Source: Mycobacterium gastri
Lineage (GTDB): Bacteria; Actinomycetota; Actinomycetes; Mycobacteriales; Mycobacteriaceae
Direction of reading: 5' to 3'
Length of the DNA stretch: 64,000 nt
Assembly (NCBI RefSeq): GCF_002102175.1
Contig: NZ_LQOX01000106.1
Coordinates: 62,001-126,000 of the forward strand
Both the position numbers and the translations under genes were made by a program. Of this stretch, positions 17,604-27,640 are shown in pieces. The notes beneath the pieces are model-generated. The model was not told where the DNA came from, did not search any database, and worked only from the letters and a program-made list of their open reading frames with translations. Position 1 is the stretch's first letter; every line of letters starts with the position of its first letter.

Positions 17604-18041
17604 GGGCCGACCCTCCACCTCTCCGCTCGCCTACCAGCGTTCCCCCGGTCAGCTGCACGTACACCCGTTGTTCGCTAACAGTTCACCGAAAATCCTGTGG
17701 TGCTGCTCACATTTCTGCTGCCGGTTGCTTGTTGTTCGCCTCCGAATACTTCCGTAACGACCTATGCACGACCTGTCATCAGCTATGCGGCAGCTGTGAA
17801 CCCCATAATCGAAAGGCAACCGAGAGCCTCGATACCTCTGTCGCGCCCGCTAGCTAGCACCTGACGAGACGTCCATACCCCACTGCTGGTCCGGCCCAGG
17901 CGGCCCCATGCCCGCCGACTCGCCGATGTTCTGCGCCACGTTACCGGCCATGGGAAGGTCGTCACGCGTACCCGCCCAACGGCAACCGAACTGTTACCGG
18001 CCTCCTGGCCGATGACGTGAAAATCGGGGCGGCAAAAGCCT
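17604..18041. other. Intergenic region between the two DMT-like genes
   Basis: These 438 bases contain only short frames with poor codon character. I see no RNA gene, convincing promoter or terminator here. Confidence 0.5.
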
Positions 18042-18944
18042 TTACGAGACCGCAAGCTGGCCTGGCACGTTCAGATCGCCGACCGGTGCGGCCATCATGG
18101 CAGCCTCGTCGCGGGCCAAGGCCACCGTCGCGACAACCACCACCGCCACCGCAACCGCCAGCGTGAACAGCTGCCCTTCACCCGAGTGGATCACCTCGTC
18201 GAGCACGGTGATTCCCAGCACTGACGCGATCACCGGTCTGGCCACCGTGATCGTCGGCAGTGATGCCGTCAGCGAACCCGCCCTCAGCGACGATTGTTGA
18301 AGCATCAGCCCGATCGGCAGGACCAACATCCAGCCATAGAACTCGGGAGTCCGAAACATCGCCGTGAACCCGTGCGCCAGTTCGGCTACGACTCCCTTGG
18401 TCAGCACGGTGAACACCGCCAACGCTGCCGACGACGCCAGCGCCAGCAACACCGCCGCCGCTGGACCAGACCAGACACGCGCGCCGACCACACACAGCAG
18501 CACCGCCGGAACGATCACGATCGCGACCACGGCCCAGTCCGACAGCGGAGCACGGGCGTGGCCGGCCGTCGGATCGCCCGCCAGAACAATGACGGCAACC
18601 GCCCCGGCCAGCAACACCGCCCACATCCACTCCCTGGCGGTGCACCGGTGGTGGGCCATGCGAGCGTCGATCGGCAAGGCGAACAGCAACGCCGTAGCCT
18701 GCAGAGACTGCACCAACACCACCGACCCCATGGTCAGCGCCACCGCCTGGAGTCCGAAACTGCCCAGGGCGGCCAGGCTGCCCAGCCACCACAGGGCGTG
18801 GCGCAGCGAGAGATGGAACAACGTGAAGTGGCCGACTTCCTCGTCGGTGACCTGCTGAGCGGACCGCTGCAGGGTCACATATCCGACGCCGGCCAGCAAC
18901 GCAGCGCCCAGCGCGAGCAACGTCGCGAACTCGACGTTGGCCAC
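18042..18944 (-). CDS. EamA/DMT-like integral membrane protein (paralogue)
   Basis: A 300-residue membrane protein that matches its neighbour at 16632-17603 along its length. Shared blocks include LQRSAQQVTDEEVGHFTLF, EWMWAV, GDPTAGHARAPL, VFTVLTKGVV, TPEFYGWML and GSLTASLPTITVARPVIASVLGI. It lacks the C-terminal ~25-residue extension of the other copy. GGGAGG lies 7 bases before the GTG start. The pair looks like an old tandem duplication. Its function and substrate are unknown. Confidence 0.85.
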   Translation of the reverse strand: MANVEFATLLALGAALLAGVGYVTLQRSAQQVTDEEVGHFTLFHLSLRHALWWLGSLAALGSFGLQAVALTMGSVVLVQSLQATALLFALPIDARMAHHRCTAREWMWAVLLAGAVAVIVLAGDPTAGHARAPLSDWAVVAIVIVPAVLLCVVGARVWSGPAAAVLLALASSAALAVFTVLTKGVVAELAHGFTAMFRTPEFYGWMLVLPIGLMLQQSSLRAGSLTASLPTITVARPVIASVLGITVLDEVIHSGEGQLFTLAVAVAVVVVATVALARDEAAMMAAPVGDLNVPGQLAVS

Positions 18945-19532
18945 GGTGACCTCCCTGCGAACGCCCGGAAGTGCTCAGACGAACGTCTGCTACACAGTTG
19001 TTCAATAATGACTCTTGTGCGCTGGTTAAGCATCACAACGGGACTTTCCATTCGAAATCGCTCATTTGCCGCCGGCGTCGCAGTTTGCGGACCACAACGC
19101 ACCGATGTTCCCGACGATGCGAATCACGCTGCCGTCATTTCCCGCCCCGCTCCGCAGCCGAAAATCCGATTCGGGCAGCAAAGCGACCTGCGGTCAGCGC
19201 CGACGGTGACCAACGCCGCCGACAGCGCCGATCCGGGCCCCACGCCGATTACCGTCGAATACCACAAATCGGGCGTCAGTCGTGCTGCACACAGTTACCG
19301 CGCGGTCGGCTGGCGGTGCCGGCGTAGCCGATCACCCATGCCCATCCGCTACCGCGGCAGGGCACCCCAGCTAACGGAACGATTGCAGCTGTGGGACGGA
19401 TGCTTCATTTTTGGTGCGCCCGCTATAGCAAGCAATTACCGTCATGATTGCTAGGCCGGGGTGTGCGGTCAGCAGGTCGGCCGGTAAGTGTGGCTTGCTG
19501 GTGCGATTACCCGTTGGTTTGAGGAGTCGGCG
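18945..19532. other. Intergenic region upstream of the Ser/Thr kinase gene
   Basis: No credible gene lies in these 588 bases between the divergent DMT-like and kinase genes. The kinase promoter presumably lies in the right half. The only structure I note is a weak interrupted repeat (TAGCAA at 19426, TTGCTA at 19448). Confidence 0.45.
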
Positions 19533-21317
19533 ATGAGTGCCTCCACGCGAGGTTCGCGAGTGGGTACCCGGTTCGGGCCCTACTACCTCAAGCGGCTGCT
19601 GGGTACCGGCGGAATGGGCGAGGTCTACGAGGCCGTCGACACCGTCAGGCAGCGCGTGGTGGCGCTGAAACTGATGTCGGAGTCGCTGAGCCACGATCCG
19701 GTGTTCCGGATGCGGATGCAACGCGAAGCCCGCAACGCGGGCAGGCTGCAGGAACCGCACGTGGTGCCCATCCACGATTACGGAGAAATCGACGGGCAAC
19801 TGTACTTGGACATGCGCTTGATCGAGGGCACCCACCTGGCGCTGTTGTTGGAACGGTTCGGCCCGGTCACACCCCCGTGGGCGGTGGCCCTGGTGCATCA
19901 GGTGGCCTCGGCGTTGGACGCCGCCCACGCGGCCGGGGTGATGCACCGCGACGTCAAGCCGGAGAACATCCTGGTCACTCGCGACGACTTCGTGTACCTG
20001 GTGGATTTCGGGATCGCGAGCGCGGCAACCGACGAGAAACTGACCCAACTCGGCAGTGCGGTAGGGACCTGGCGGTATATGGCCCCGGAACGGTTTTCCG
20101 ACGCCGAGGTCACGCACCGCGCCGACATCTATTCCTTGACCTGCGTGTTGCACGAGTGCTTGACGGGGACGCCGCCGTATCGGGCCGACAGCGCCGGCAT
20201 GCTGATCACCGCCCACCTGATGGCACCGATTCCACGCCCCAGCCAGTTGCGCCCCGGGATCCCCGCCGCGTTCGACGCGGTGATCGCACGAGGGATGGCC
20301 AAACGGCCGGAGGACCGCTACGCAAGCGCGGGTGACTTGGCGCTGGCGGCTCATCAAGCACTCAGTGGGCCACACCAGGCCCAGGAGTTTCGCATCCTCA
20401 AGCGCAGCGAGGAGGCTGGCGGCCTGTACGGCGAGGTCCTGGCTGAAGACATCACCGGCGTCACCTACGGGAGTCTTTCGACCTCCACCCCATCGGCGCC
20501 CACCCCGGTAGCGGCGACGCCGCAGCCGGACCTCAATGTGTCCGCGCCGCTGGCACTTCCGTCACTTCCGACGTCGGAGGTGAACGTTTCGTCGTCCAAC
20601 CCGGAGACCAGCTCCTGGCCCGGCTTGGCCAGCACCCCGCCACCGCAGCCACCGCCGCCGCCGCAGCAGCCACCACCGCAAAAAGCGGATGCCACGCCAC
20701 CCTCCGGCCGGCGCGCGCCGTCGTTTTCCGGGCGGTTGCGCAACCCGTGGATACTGCTCGCGGCCACCGCGCTGGCGGTATTGCTGGTGTTCGCGGCGCA
20801 GGGGATCCGGCTCACCGTTCGGCCGAACGCGGCGTCGGGTCCCCGGACGGTCACGGCCTCCCCGGCACCGACGTCTCCCGCGTCGACGGCATCCGCGGAC
20901 GCATTGGCCCGGCTGCTCAGCCTGCTGCCGTTGGGGTACGCACCAGGCACCTGCAGGCCTTTCTTGCCGCCCAAAGACGCACTGGCCAGGGTCATCTGCG
21001 ACAAGAACGTCGACGCCGGCGGACCGTCCCGGGCGATTTACACCCTGTTCGGGGAAACCGCCACCTTGCGCCAATTCTTCGACGGACTGCTGCGAACCGA
21101 CATCATGGTCAACTGTCCCGGGGAATCCAAGTCGCCGACGGGTTGGCATCGCCCCGAGAGCCCACAAGTGGGCGGCATGGTCTTCTGCGCGGTCCAGGAA
21201 AGCAGCCCGACCCTGGTATGGACCAACGAGGCCCAACTGATGATCTTCCTCGCCCAGGGGGATCCCGAGGGACCCAACCTCGACCAGCTCTACGCATGGT
21301 GGAAAAAGCACTGGTGA
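19533..21317 (+). CDS. Transmembrane Ser/Thr protein kinase (PknE/PknH-like layout)
   Basis: A 594-residue receptor-type kinase. The N-terminal Hanks-type domain (about 15-275) is complete, with glycine loop GTGGMGEVYEA, catalytic Lys46, HRDVKPEN with Asp140, DFG Asp158 and GTWRYMAPE. A Pro/Ser/Thr-rich juxtamembrane linker (310-400), including a PPPQPPPPPQQPPP run, leads to one transmembrane helix (404-425). An extracellular domain of about 170 residues follows, with four cysteines (474, 489, 528, 552) that could form two disulfides. The ligand is unknown. ATG 19533 has GAGGAG upstream. In M. tuberculosis no kinase sits at this position, so this is a lineage-specific gene. Confidence 0.93.
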   Translation: MSASTRGSRVGTRFGPYYLKRLLGTGGMGEVYEAVDTVRQRVVALKLMSESLSHDPVFRMRMQREARNAGRLQEPHVVPIHDYGEIDGQLYLDMRLIEGTHLALLLERFGPVTPPWAVALVHQVASALDAAHAAGVMHRDVKPENILVTRDDFVYLVDFGIASAATDEKLTQLGSAVGTWRYMAPERFSDAEVTHRADIYSLTCVLHECLTGTPPYRADSAGMLITAHLMAPIPRPSQLRPGIPAAFDAVIARGMAKRPEDRYASAGDLALAAHQALSGPHQAQEFRILKRSEEAGGLYGEVLAEDITGVTYGSLSTSTPSAPTPVAATPQPDLNVSAPLALPSLPTSEVNVSSSNPETSSWPGLASTPPPQPPPPPQQPPPQKADATPPSGRRAPSFSGRLRNPWILLAATALAVLLVFAAQGIRLTVRPNAASGPRTVTASPAPTSPASTASADALARLLSLLPLGYAPGTCRPFLPPKDALARVICDKNVDAGGPSRAIYTLFGETATLRQFFDGLLRTDIMVNCPGESKSPTGWHRPESPQVGGMVFCAVQESSPTLVWTNEAQLMIFLAQGDPEGPNLDQLYAWWKKHW

Positions 21318-21513
21318 TCGGGCCGCCCGTACCGCGACACCGAATAAGGTGGCAGCGCACGGCCCGGCAAGCTGCTTCAATACTGTTGGAACCGGCCGGA
21401 AACCCTGGTGACGCATAGGGCCCATCAGACCTGCCGGCCGTATGGTGCCGCTTCGCGCGGCCGATGCGCGGGTATCCAACGCGCGAAAGGGTGCAAAGGG
21501 TAGGTGACGAGAA

Positions 21514-22860
21514 ATGACGGCTGACGAGCCCCGCAGCAGCGATCCGCACCCGCCGGTTTCGAGGCCGGTTCCAGGCCCCGTGCCACGTCCGGGACCGCGC
21601 CCGGGTCCGGTGTCGCGGCCCGTCCGGCACCCGGTGGCAGCACCCCCGCACAGCGATCCGCACCGCTTCGGGCGTGTCGACGACGACGGCACGGTGTGGC
21701 TGATCACCTCGGCCGCCGAGCGCGTTGTCGGCACCTGGCAGGCGGGCGATCCGGAAGCTGCATTTGCGCATTTCGGCAGGCGGTTCGACGACCTGAGCAC
21801 CGAGGTCACGCTGATGGAAGAGCGGCTGGCCTCGGGCACCGGGGATGCCCGCAAAATCCGGGCCAACACCATGGCGGTGGCCGAGACCTTGCCTACGGCA
21901 AGCGTGTTGGGCGATGTCGAGGCGCTCGCGGAAAGGCTGAACTCCCTTCGGGAGCGGGCCGAGGCCGTGGTCGCGGCGGATCGCTCCAGACGCGATGAGC
22001 ACCGTGCCGCACAGACCGCGCGCAAGGAGGCACTGGCCGCCGAAGCCGAGGAGTTGGCGGCGAACTCCACCCAGTGGAAGGCCGCCGGTGATCGGATGCG
22101 GGCGATCCTCGACGAATGGAAGACGATCACCGGTCTGGATCGCAAAGTCGACGACGCACTGTGGAAGCGGTATTCGGCGGCCCGCGAGACCTTCAACCGC
22201 CGGCGCGGATCCCACTTCGCCGAACTCGACCGGGAGCGTTCCGGTGTCCGTCAGACCAAGGAACGGCTCTGCGAGCACGCCGAGGAGTTGTCCGGCTCGA
22301 CGGACTGGACCGCCACCAGTGCGGAATTCCGCAAGCTGCTCACCGAATGGAAAGCCGCCGGTCGGGCCAGCAAGGACGTCGATGACGCCTTGTGGCGTCG
22401 TTTCAAGGCCGCCCAGGATGCGTTCTTTACCGCCCGCAACGCCGCGACCGCGGAAAAAGATGCCGAGCTGCAAGCCAATGCTGCGGCCAAAGAAGCGCTG
22501 CTAGCCCAGGCCGAAAAGCTCGACACCAGCAACCTTGACGCGGCCCGGGCGGCGCTGCGGTCCATTATCGACAAGTGGGACGCGATCGGCCGAGTACCGC
22601 GGGAGCGATCCGCCGAGTTGGAGCGCCGCCTGCGCGCGGTGGAGAAAAAGGTGCGCGACGCCGGCGAATCGGATTGGGCCGACCCGCAGGCCCAGGCACG
22701 CGCCGAACAATTCCGCGCCCGGGCCGAGCAGTTCGAGCAGCAGGCCGCGAAAGCGGCCGCCGCTGGCAGGACCAAGGAAGCCGAAGAGGCCAAAGCGAAC
22801 GCCGAACAGTGGCGGCAATGGGCCGAAGCTGCCGCCGACGCGCTGAGCCGCAGGTCCTAG
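21514..22860 (+). CDS. DUF349-repeat protein
   Basis: A 448-residue cytosolic protein (Rv2731 type). A Pro/Arg-rich N-terminus ([19 protein letters not shown]) is followed by [17 protein letters not shown]. Charged helical DUF349 units come next, visible as W-centred repeats ([58 protein letters not shown]). An Ala/Glu-rich coiled-coil tail ends the protein. The function is not established; distant relatives are stress-responsive coiled-coil proteins. Its TAG shares the palindrome CTAG with the stop of the convergent membrane gene. Confidence 0.85.
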   Translation: MTADEPRSSDPHPPVSRPVPGPVPRPGPRPGPVSRPVRHPVAAPPHSDPHRFGRVDDDGTVWLITSAAERVVGTWQAGDPEAAFAHFGRRFDDLSTEVTLMEERLASGTGDARKIRANTMAVAETLPTASVLGDVEALAERLNSLRERAEAVVAADRSRRDEHRAAQTARKEALAAEAEELAANSTQWKAAGDRMRAILDEWKTITGLDRKVDDALWKRYSAARETFNRRRGSHFAELDRERSGVRQTKERLCEHAEELSGSTDWTATSAEFRKLLTEWKAAGRASKDVDDALWRRFKAAQDAFFTARNAATAEKDAELQANAAAKEALLAQAEKLDTSNLDAARAALRSIIDKWDAIGRVPRERSAELERRLRAVEKKVRDAGESDWADPQAQARAEQFRARAEQFEQQAAKAAAAGRTKEAEEAKANAEQWRQWAEAAADALSRRS

Positions 22861-23471
22861 CGGTCCCTGCCGTCGGTAGCGGTCCCGGCACCGGGTTCGT
22901 CGGGCTCGTCCAGGCTGTCCAACAGTGTTTGGGATTGTTGCTGCGCCGCCAAGCGGCGACGCTGTTCCTCGGCAGCGAGTTGCACGATGGTGCGCTGCCA
23001 TACGACCCGTGCCCAGTGAAACGTCAGAAGCATCACGGTGATCCACGACACGATCAGCCCGATACCCGGCCCCGGGTGACCCGCGGCGACAGTCTGGCGC
23101 GACCACACCGCCAACAGGCCGGTGGCACTGGCCAGTCCCGACCCGACGAGCGCGATCCAGGCCAGCGCCCATCGCCTCGTCATCAAGGCCAACATCGAGA
23201 AGCCCACCCCGAAAACCAGTGTCAACCAGGCAAAGACCCGTGACGGTAACGCCACCGCAGCGGCGGCGGCGCCGTGGCTGCTGAACAGCACATCCCATCC
23301 CCGCACGCTGCCGGTGTGCGGCAAGATGAACGACCCCACCAACACGAACACCAGGATCGCGACCACGAAACCCCTGGCGCCAGGCTCGATCTCACCTGTT
23401 ACCCGGCGCTCTGCCGCCTCGATTTCGGACCGGTAGGCATCGAAGTCGGCCACGTCAACTGCTCCGTTCAT
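22857..23471 (-). CDS. Conserved transmembrane protein (Rv2732c type)
   Basis: A 204-residue membrane protein. A charged N-terminus ([22 protein letters not shown]) is followed by four predicted helices: [15 protein letters not shown], a segment around [35 protein letters not shown] and [15 protein letters not shown] cytoplasmic Gln/Arg-rich tail ends the protein. Its start overlaps the 3' end of miaB by 17 bp, so it is probably translated from the same mRNA. Function unknown. The open frame extends upstream inside miaB, but only [10 protein letters not shown] gives a sensible start. Confidence 0.8.
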   Translation of the reverse strand: MNGAVDVADFDAYRSEIEAAERRVTGEIEPGARGFVVAILVFVLVGSFILPHTGSVRGWDVLFSSHGAAAAAVALPSRVFAWLTLVFGVGFSMLALMTRRWALAWIALVGSGLASATGLLAVWSRQTVAAGHPGPGIGLIVSWITVMLLTFHWARVVWQRTIVQLAAEEQRRRLAAQQQSQTLLDSLDEPDEPGAGTATDGRDR

Positions 23472-25083
23472 CGAAAGACCCGTTTCCCGGATCGTCCGTC
23501 GGGCCGCACCCGGAGCCGCAACCCACGGGATCGGCGGCGACGGGCCGTCCGACACCGGGCATTCCGAGCCCGACGCCGGGTGATCGCCCTCCGCCGGTGT
23601 AGGTGTCGCCGGCGCGCTGTCCGCCAGCGTAGGCGTCGCCGGCGCGGGTGCGGCGGTGAGTAGTGATGCCCGCGTCGGCGATGAGATGGTGCGGTGCGGC
23701 GCCGGTGATCTGTGTGGTGATGATGTCGCCGGGACGAACGTGCTGATCGCCTGCTCGGAAATGGACCAGTCGCCCGTCACGTGCCCGCCCGCTCATGCGG
23801 GAGGTGCGGGTGTCTTTGCGTCCTTCACCGGTAGCGACCAACACCTCGACGCTCTGGCCGACGAGCTCTCTGTTGCCCTCGAGCGAGATCTGCTCCTGCA
23901 ACTCGATGAGCCGCTCATAGCGTTGCTGCACAACGGCTTTCGGCAGTTGTTCGTCGAAGTCTGCGGCCGGAGTACCAGGGCGTTTGGAGTACTGGAAGGT
24001 AAACGCGGCCGCGAATCGGGCCTGGCGCACGACATCGAGAGTGGCCGCGAAGTCCTCCTCCGTCTCACCGGGAAAGCCCACGATCAGGTCCGTGGTGATG
24101 GCGGCGTGCGGCATCGCGGCACGAACCCGTTCAATGATGCCGAGATAGCGTTCGGCTCGGTAGGACCGCCGCATCGCGCGCAACACCCGGTCCGACCCGG
24201 ATTGCAGCGGCATGTGCAGCGCCGGGCAGACATTGGGTGTCTGCGCCATCGCCTCGATCACGTCGTCGGTGAACTCGGCGGGATGCGGGGAGGTGAACCG
24301 GACTCGTTCCAAGCCCGGTATGCGGCCGGTGGCGCGCAGCAATTCGGCGAACGCGCCCCGGTTGCGCGGCAACGCGGGGTCGGCGAACGAGACGCCGTAG
24401 GCGTTGACATTTTGTCCAAGCAGCGTGATTTCGAGCACACCTATGTCCACCAGCGACCGCACCTCGGCCAGGACGTCGGCGGGACTGCGGTCGATTTCCT
24501 TGCCGCGCAGCGACGGAACAATACAAAAGGTGCAGCTGTTGTTGCAGCCTACCGAGATGGAAACCCAAGCGGCATAAGCGGATTCGCGAGCACTCGGTAG
24601 CGACGACGGGAACTGCTGCAGCGCCTCGGCGATTTCGACTTGGGCGACCTTGTTGTGCCGGGCCCGGTCGAGCAATGTCGGCAGCGATCCGATGTTGTGG
24701 GTTCCGAAGACGACGTCGACCCACGGCGCCCTGCGCAGCACCACGTCGCGATCTTTTTGGGCCAGGCAACCGCCGACCGCGATCTGCATGTCTGGATTGG
24801 TGCGCTTGCGCGGGGCCAGGTGGCTGAGGTTGCCGTACAGCTTGTTGTCGGCGTTCTCGCGAACGGCGCAGGTGTTGAACACCACGACGTCGGCGTCTCC
24901 AAAATCTGAACCGTCGGCTGCACGCTGGTAGCCGGCAGCTTCGAGGAGGCCCGCCAAACGCTCGGAGTCGTGGACATTCATCTGACAGCCGTAGGTGCGG
25001 ACCTGGTAGGAACGTGCGGCAGTGGGCGCGGCGTTGCCCGCCACATTGGCAGCATCGGCCCGCTGCGCCACCGTCGAAGTCAC
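23455..25083 (-). CDS. miaB: tRNA-2-methylthio-N6-dimethylallyladenosine synthase
   Basis: A radical-SAM methylthiotransferase of about 542 residues that converts i6A37 to ms2i6A37 in tRNA after MiaA. The N-terminal UPF0004 domain supplies Cys33, Cys72 and Cys106 for the auxiliary 4Fe-4S cluster. The radical-SAM triad is Cys180/Cys184/Cys187 (GCNNSCTFC). A TRAM domain follows. The last ~70 residues extend past TRAM and contain Gly/Ala/Thr-rich near-repeats ([20 protein letters not shown]). The GTG giving VTSTVAQRA is chosen, but the start is uncertain because no clear ribosome site is seen. Confidence 0.92.
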   Translation of the reverse strand: MTSTVAQRADAANVAGNAAPTAARSYQVRTYGCQMNVHDSERLAGLLEAAGYQRAADGSDFGDADVVVFNTCAVRENADNKLYGNLSHLAPRKRTNPDMQIAVGGCLAQKDRDVVLRRAPWVDVVFGTHNIGSLPTLLDRARHNKVAQVEIAEALQQFPSSLPSARESAYAAWVSISVGCNNSCTFCIVPSLRGKEIDRSPADVLAEVRSLVDIGVLEITLLGQNVNAYGVSFADPALPRNRGAFAELLRATGRIPGLERVRFTSPHPAEFTDDVIEAMAQTPNVCPALHMPLQSGSDRVLRAMRRSYRAERYLGIIERVRAAMPHAAITTDLIVGFPGETEEDFAATLDVVRQARFAAAFTFQYSKRPGTPAADFDEQLPKAVVQQRYERLIELQEQISLEGNRELVGQSVEVLVATGEGRKDTRTSRMSGRARDGRLVHFRAGDQHVRPGDIITTQITGAAPHHLIADAGITTHRRTRAGDAYAGGQRAGDTYTGGGRSPGVGLGMPGVGRPVAADPVGCGSGCGPTDDPGNGSFDERSS

Positions 25084-25173
25084 GGGGTCATGGTACGGCG
25101 ACCGGCCGGTTGGCGCCGGGCCGGATGGCGCGGCCCCACGCCTAGCAGGGCGCATCGGGACTCGGCGCCGGCC

Positions 25174-25695
25174 CTAGACGCGCCGGCGCTCCCGTTCTGC
25201 GGCCAGCTCGGCGGCCACCACCTGGCACGCAACCGTCTGGCTATAGCCGCGACGGGCCAGCATCGCCACCAGCCGGCGGCTGACCCGCGTGTCATCGTCG
25301 CCCAGCGTTTCCCGCCGCAGCCTGGTCCGTACCAGTTGCTCGGCCCGTTCCCGCTCGGCGGTTGAATCGATCCCGGCCAGCACCGTGGTGATTACGTCGT
25401 TGTCGACGCCCTTGGTGTGCAGCTCAGCAGCCAACGCGCGCTTGCTTTTTCCCGCGTTGGCCCGCCGGGACTGCACCCATTGTTCGGCGAAGCCGGTGTC
25501 GTCCACCAGACCAACAGCGGCCAGCCGATCCAAGACCCGGTTGCTGACGTCGTCGGGGTATCCGCGCTTGGCCAGCTGGCCGGACAACTCGGCGCGAGTC
25601 CGTGATCGCGCGGTGAGCAGGCGCAGGCACAATGCCCGCGCCTGCTCTTCGCGGGATGGCTCAGAAGTCGACGGGGGCGGGCAAGACGTCGACAT
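25174..25695 (-). CDS. recX: RecA regulatory protein RecX
   Basis: A 173-residue inhibitor that binds the RecA filament and blocks strand exchange. Three helical RecX repeats are seen: [35 protein letters not shown] and [18 protein letters not shown]. The first ~15 residues ([12 protein letters not shown]) match the mycobacterial N-terminus. With ATG 25695 the gene overlaps the recA 3' end by 35 bp, as expected for coupled recA-recX. An alternative ATG four codons upstream would lengthen the overlap. Confidence 0.93.
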   Translation of the reverse strand: MSTSCPPPSTSEPSREEQARALCLRLLTARSRTRAELSGQLAKRGYPDDVSNRVLDRLAAVGLVDDTGFAEQWVQSRRANAGKSKRALAAELHTKGVDNDVITTVLAGIDSTAERERAEQLVRTRLRRETLGDDDTRVSRRLVAMLARRGYSQTVACQVVAAELAAERERRRV

Positions 25696-26713
25696 TTGAG
25701 GGGTCATCGGTCACCACTGCGCCAATGCCAAGCTTTTCCTTGATCTTCTTCTCGATCTCGTTAGCCACGTCGGCGTTCTCCATCAAGAAGTTGCGGGCAT
25801 TCTCCTTACCCTGGCCGAGCTGCTCGCCCTCGTAGGTGAACCAAGCCCCGGACTTGCGGATAAAGCCCTGATCCACGCCCATATCGATCAGCGAGCCCTC
25901 TCTGCTGATGCCCTTGCCGTAGAGGATGTCGAACTCGGCCTGCTTGAACGGCGGCGACACCTTGTTCTTGACGATCTTGACCCGGGTGCGGTTGCCGACC
26001 GCGTTGGTGCCGTCCTTGAGCGTCTCGATCCGTCGCACGTCCATGCGCACCGACGCGTAGAACTTCAGCGCCTTGCCGCCGGTTGTCGTCTCGGGTGATC
26101 CGAACATGACGCCGATCTTGTCGCGGAGCTGGTTGATAAAGATCGCCGTGGTTCCCGAATTGTTCAGCGCGCCAGTCATTTTCCGCAGCGCCTGGCTCAT
26201 CAGCCGAGCCTGCAGCCCGACATGGCTATCCCCCATCTCACCTTCGAGTTCCGCGCGCGGCACCAGCGCCGCCACCGAGTCGATGACCACGATGTCGAGT
26301 GCGCCCGAGCGGATCAGCATGTCGGCGATCTCGAGTGCCTGTTCACCGGTGTCCGGCTGGCTGACCAGCAGGGAATCGGTGTCGACGCCGAGCTTCTTGG
26401 CGTACTCCGGATCCAGCGCGTGCTCGGCGTCGATGAACGCCGCGACGCCGCCGGCGGCCTGCGCATTGGCCACCGCGTGCAGCGCGACGGTGGTCTTGCC
26501 CGAGGACTCCGGGCCGTATATCTCCACCACCCGGCCACGCGGCAGGCCGCCGATGCCCAGGGCGACGTCCAAGGCGATGGATCCGGTCGGAATGACCGAA
26601 ATCGGCTGACGCACCTCGTCGCCGAGGCGCATCACCGAGCCTTTGCCATAACTCTTCTCGATCTGGGCCATCGCCAGTTCGAGAGCTTTCTCACGGTCGG
26701 GGGCTTGCGCCAT
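25661..26713 (-). CDS. recA: Recombinase RecA, intein-free
   Basis: A 350-residue RecA with the Walker A motif GPESSGKT (67-74). [33 protein letters not shown] (in pieces) and [14 protein letters not shown] follow. It drives homologous recombination and LexA self-cleavage. The coding sequence is continuous: the ~440-residue intein that interrupts M. tuberculosis RecA is absent. Upstream are a RecA-NDp promoter and a near-consensus LexA box. recX overlaps its 3' end. Confidence 0.98.
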   Translation of the reverse strand: MAQAPDREKALELAMAQIEKSYGKGSVMRLGDEVRQPISVIPTGSIALDVALGIGGLPRGRVVEIYGPESSGKTTVALHAVANAQAAGGVAAFIDAEHALDPEYAKKLGVDTDSLLVSQPDTGEQALEIADMLIRSGALDIVVIDSVAALVPRAELEGEMGDSHVGLQARLMSQALRKMTGALNNSGTTAIFINQLRDKIGVMFGSPETTTGGKALKFYASVRMDVRRIETLKDGTNAVGNRTRVKIVKNKVSPPFKQAEFDILYGKGISREGSLIDMGVDQGFIRKSGAWFTYEGEQLGQGKENARNFLMENADVANEIEKKIKEKLGIGAVVTDDPSNVDVLPAPVDF

Positions 26714-26767
26714 GGTGCCTCTCCTATAGTCGGTGTTCGGTTGACCGGTATCGGTCGGTTGGCCGTG

Positions 26768-26790
26768 ACACTAGAGAAGGCCACCGACAA
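26768..26790 (-). promoter_or_regulatory. RecA-NDp (PafBC-type) promoter of recA
   Basis: On the minus strand this reads TTGTCGGTG, 8 bases, TAGTGT. It matches tTGTCRgtg-N8-TAnnnT exactly at the fixed positions. It lies about 55 bases upstream of the recA ATG and is the LexA-independent damage promoter. Confidence 0.85.
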
Positions 26791-26822
26791 GTCGACATCT
26801 TCGCCAATGGTCACCACAGTAG

Positions 26823-26838
26823 CCGAACACCTGTTCGA
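26823..26838. promoter_or_regulatory. LexA (SOS) box between recA and the FhuF-like gene
   Basis: CCGAAC-ACCT-GTTCGA has one mismatch to the mycobacterial SOS consensus. It lies 110 bases upstream of recA and 57 bases upstream of the divergent FhuF-like gene, so it could influence both. Confidence 0.85.
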
Positions 26839-26895
26839 TTCAAGTTGACACGCCGGACGCGCCGACATCGCTTGATACCGACTGACCGAAAGCAC

Positions 26896-27546
26896 ATGAA
26901 CATCTCCACGGAGCTGGCCGAAATATCGGCCTATGGCGGGTTTTTCGCGCCGACCGTGGGCGGCGACGACACCGGATGGCGTCCGGTAGCCCATTTCTAC
27001 GCCGCCGGATTCGCGGACCTGATCGACACCACCCTCACCCGTTACCGCACCACGGAGTCGCGGATCGGCGCCTCGCTGGTTCACCTCGGCCACGCCGCCC
27101 GGCTGTGGTCACCCGTTCTCGCCTGTGCGTTGGCCCACGGCGTCCTTCCGGACCTGCGCGACCTGCAACGCGCCGACGACGGAGCGCAGTTACGACTGCC
27201 CGAACCTGTCGGAGACGCTGTCCCGTCTTTCCCGGAGCTCCCGGCCAGGTTGTACCGTCTGGTCGTACAGGACCATATGGAACCGCTCGCGGCCGGCCTG
27301 CGGGTCAAGGTTGCACCTGCCCTGCTGTCCGGCAATATCGCATCAGCCCTCGTCGGAGCCTCGCGGGCATTGCTCTCGGCACGGCCTGACTTGCGTGGGC
27401 CGCTCGTCGAGACCACCAACCGCCTACTGGACACCGGCGTTCTGGCCGGAACCGGCGTGGTCACGGGGCTGGACTTCAGGCGTCGCAGCTGCTGCCTCTT
27501 CTACCGCGTGCCGGGGGGCGGCACCTGCGGCGATTGCCCGCTGTAG
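26896..27546 (+). CDS. FhuF-like (2Fe-2S) protein, possible ferric-siderophore reductase
   Basis: A 216-residue protein. Its C-terminus has the FhuF-type iron-sulfur signature Cys199-Cys200-x10-Cys211-x2-Cys214 (SCCLFYRVPGGGTCGDC). The rest is a helical domain with the weak patterns typical of FhuF/siderophore-reductase relatives. Such proteins reduce ferric siderophores to release iron in the cytoplasm. It is divergent from recA with a LexA box between. M. tuberculosis has only a short Cys-rich ORF here (Rv2737A, from memory), which looks like a remnant of this gene. The start chosen is ATG 26896; a longer frame lacks support. Confidence 0.75.
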   Translation: MNISTELAEISAYGGFFAPTVGGDDTGWRPVAHFYAAGFADLIDTTLTRYRTTESRIGASLVHLGHAARLWSPVLACALAHGVLPDLRDLQRADDGAQLRLPEPVGDAVPSFPELPARLYRLVVQDHMEPLAAGLRVKVAPALLSGNIASALVGASRALLSARPDLRGPLVETTNRLLDTGVLAGTGVVTGLDFRRRSCCLFYRVPGGGTCGDCPL

Positions 27547-27640
27547 CGAGGCGAGTCTGCGGCCAGCTCATCGAATCTGCGGTGAGCGCGTGTGCCGGGC
27601 CCACTCGGACGCGCTGGACGCAGACTCGAAACCCACAAAC

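Noticed and set aside
18294..19454. 386-codon plus-strand frame opposite the second DMT-like gene
   Set aside because: His/Gln/Arg-rich antisense product with no domain; the opposite strand encodes clear membrane helices.
20562..22196. 544-codon minus-strand frame opposite the kinase and DUF349 genes
   Set aside because: It spans the 3' end of one real gene, an intergenic gap and the 5' part of another. Ser/Arg-rich shadow.
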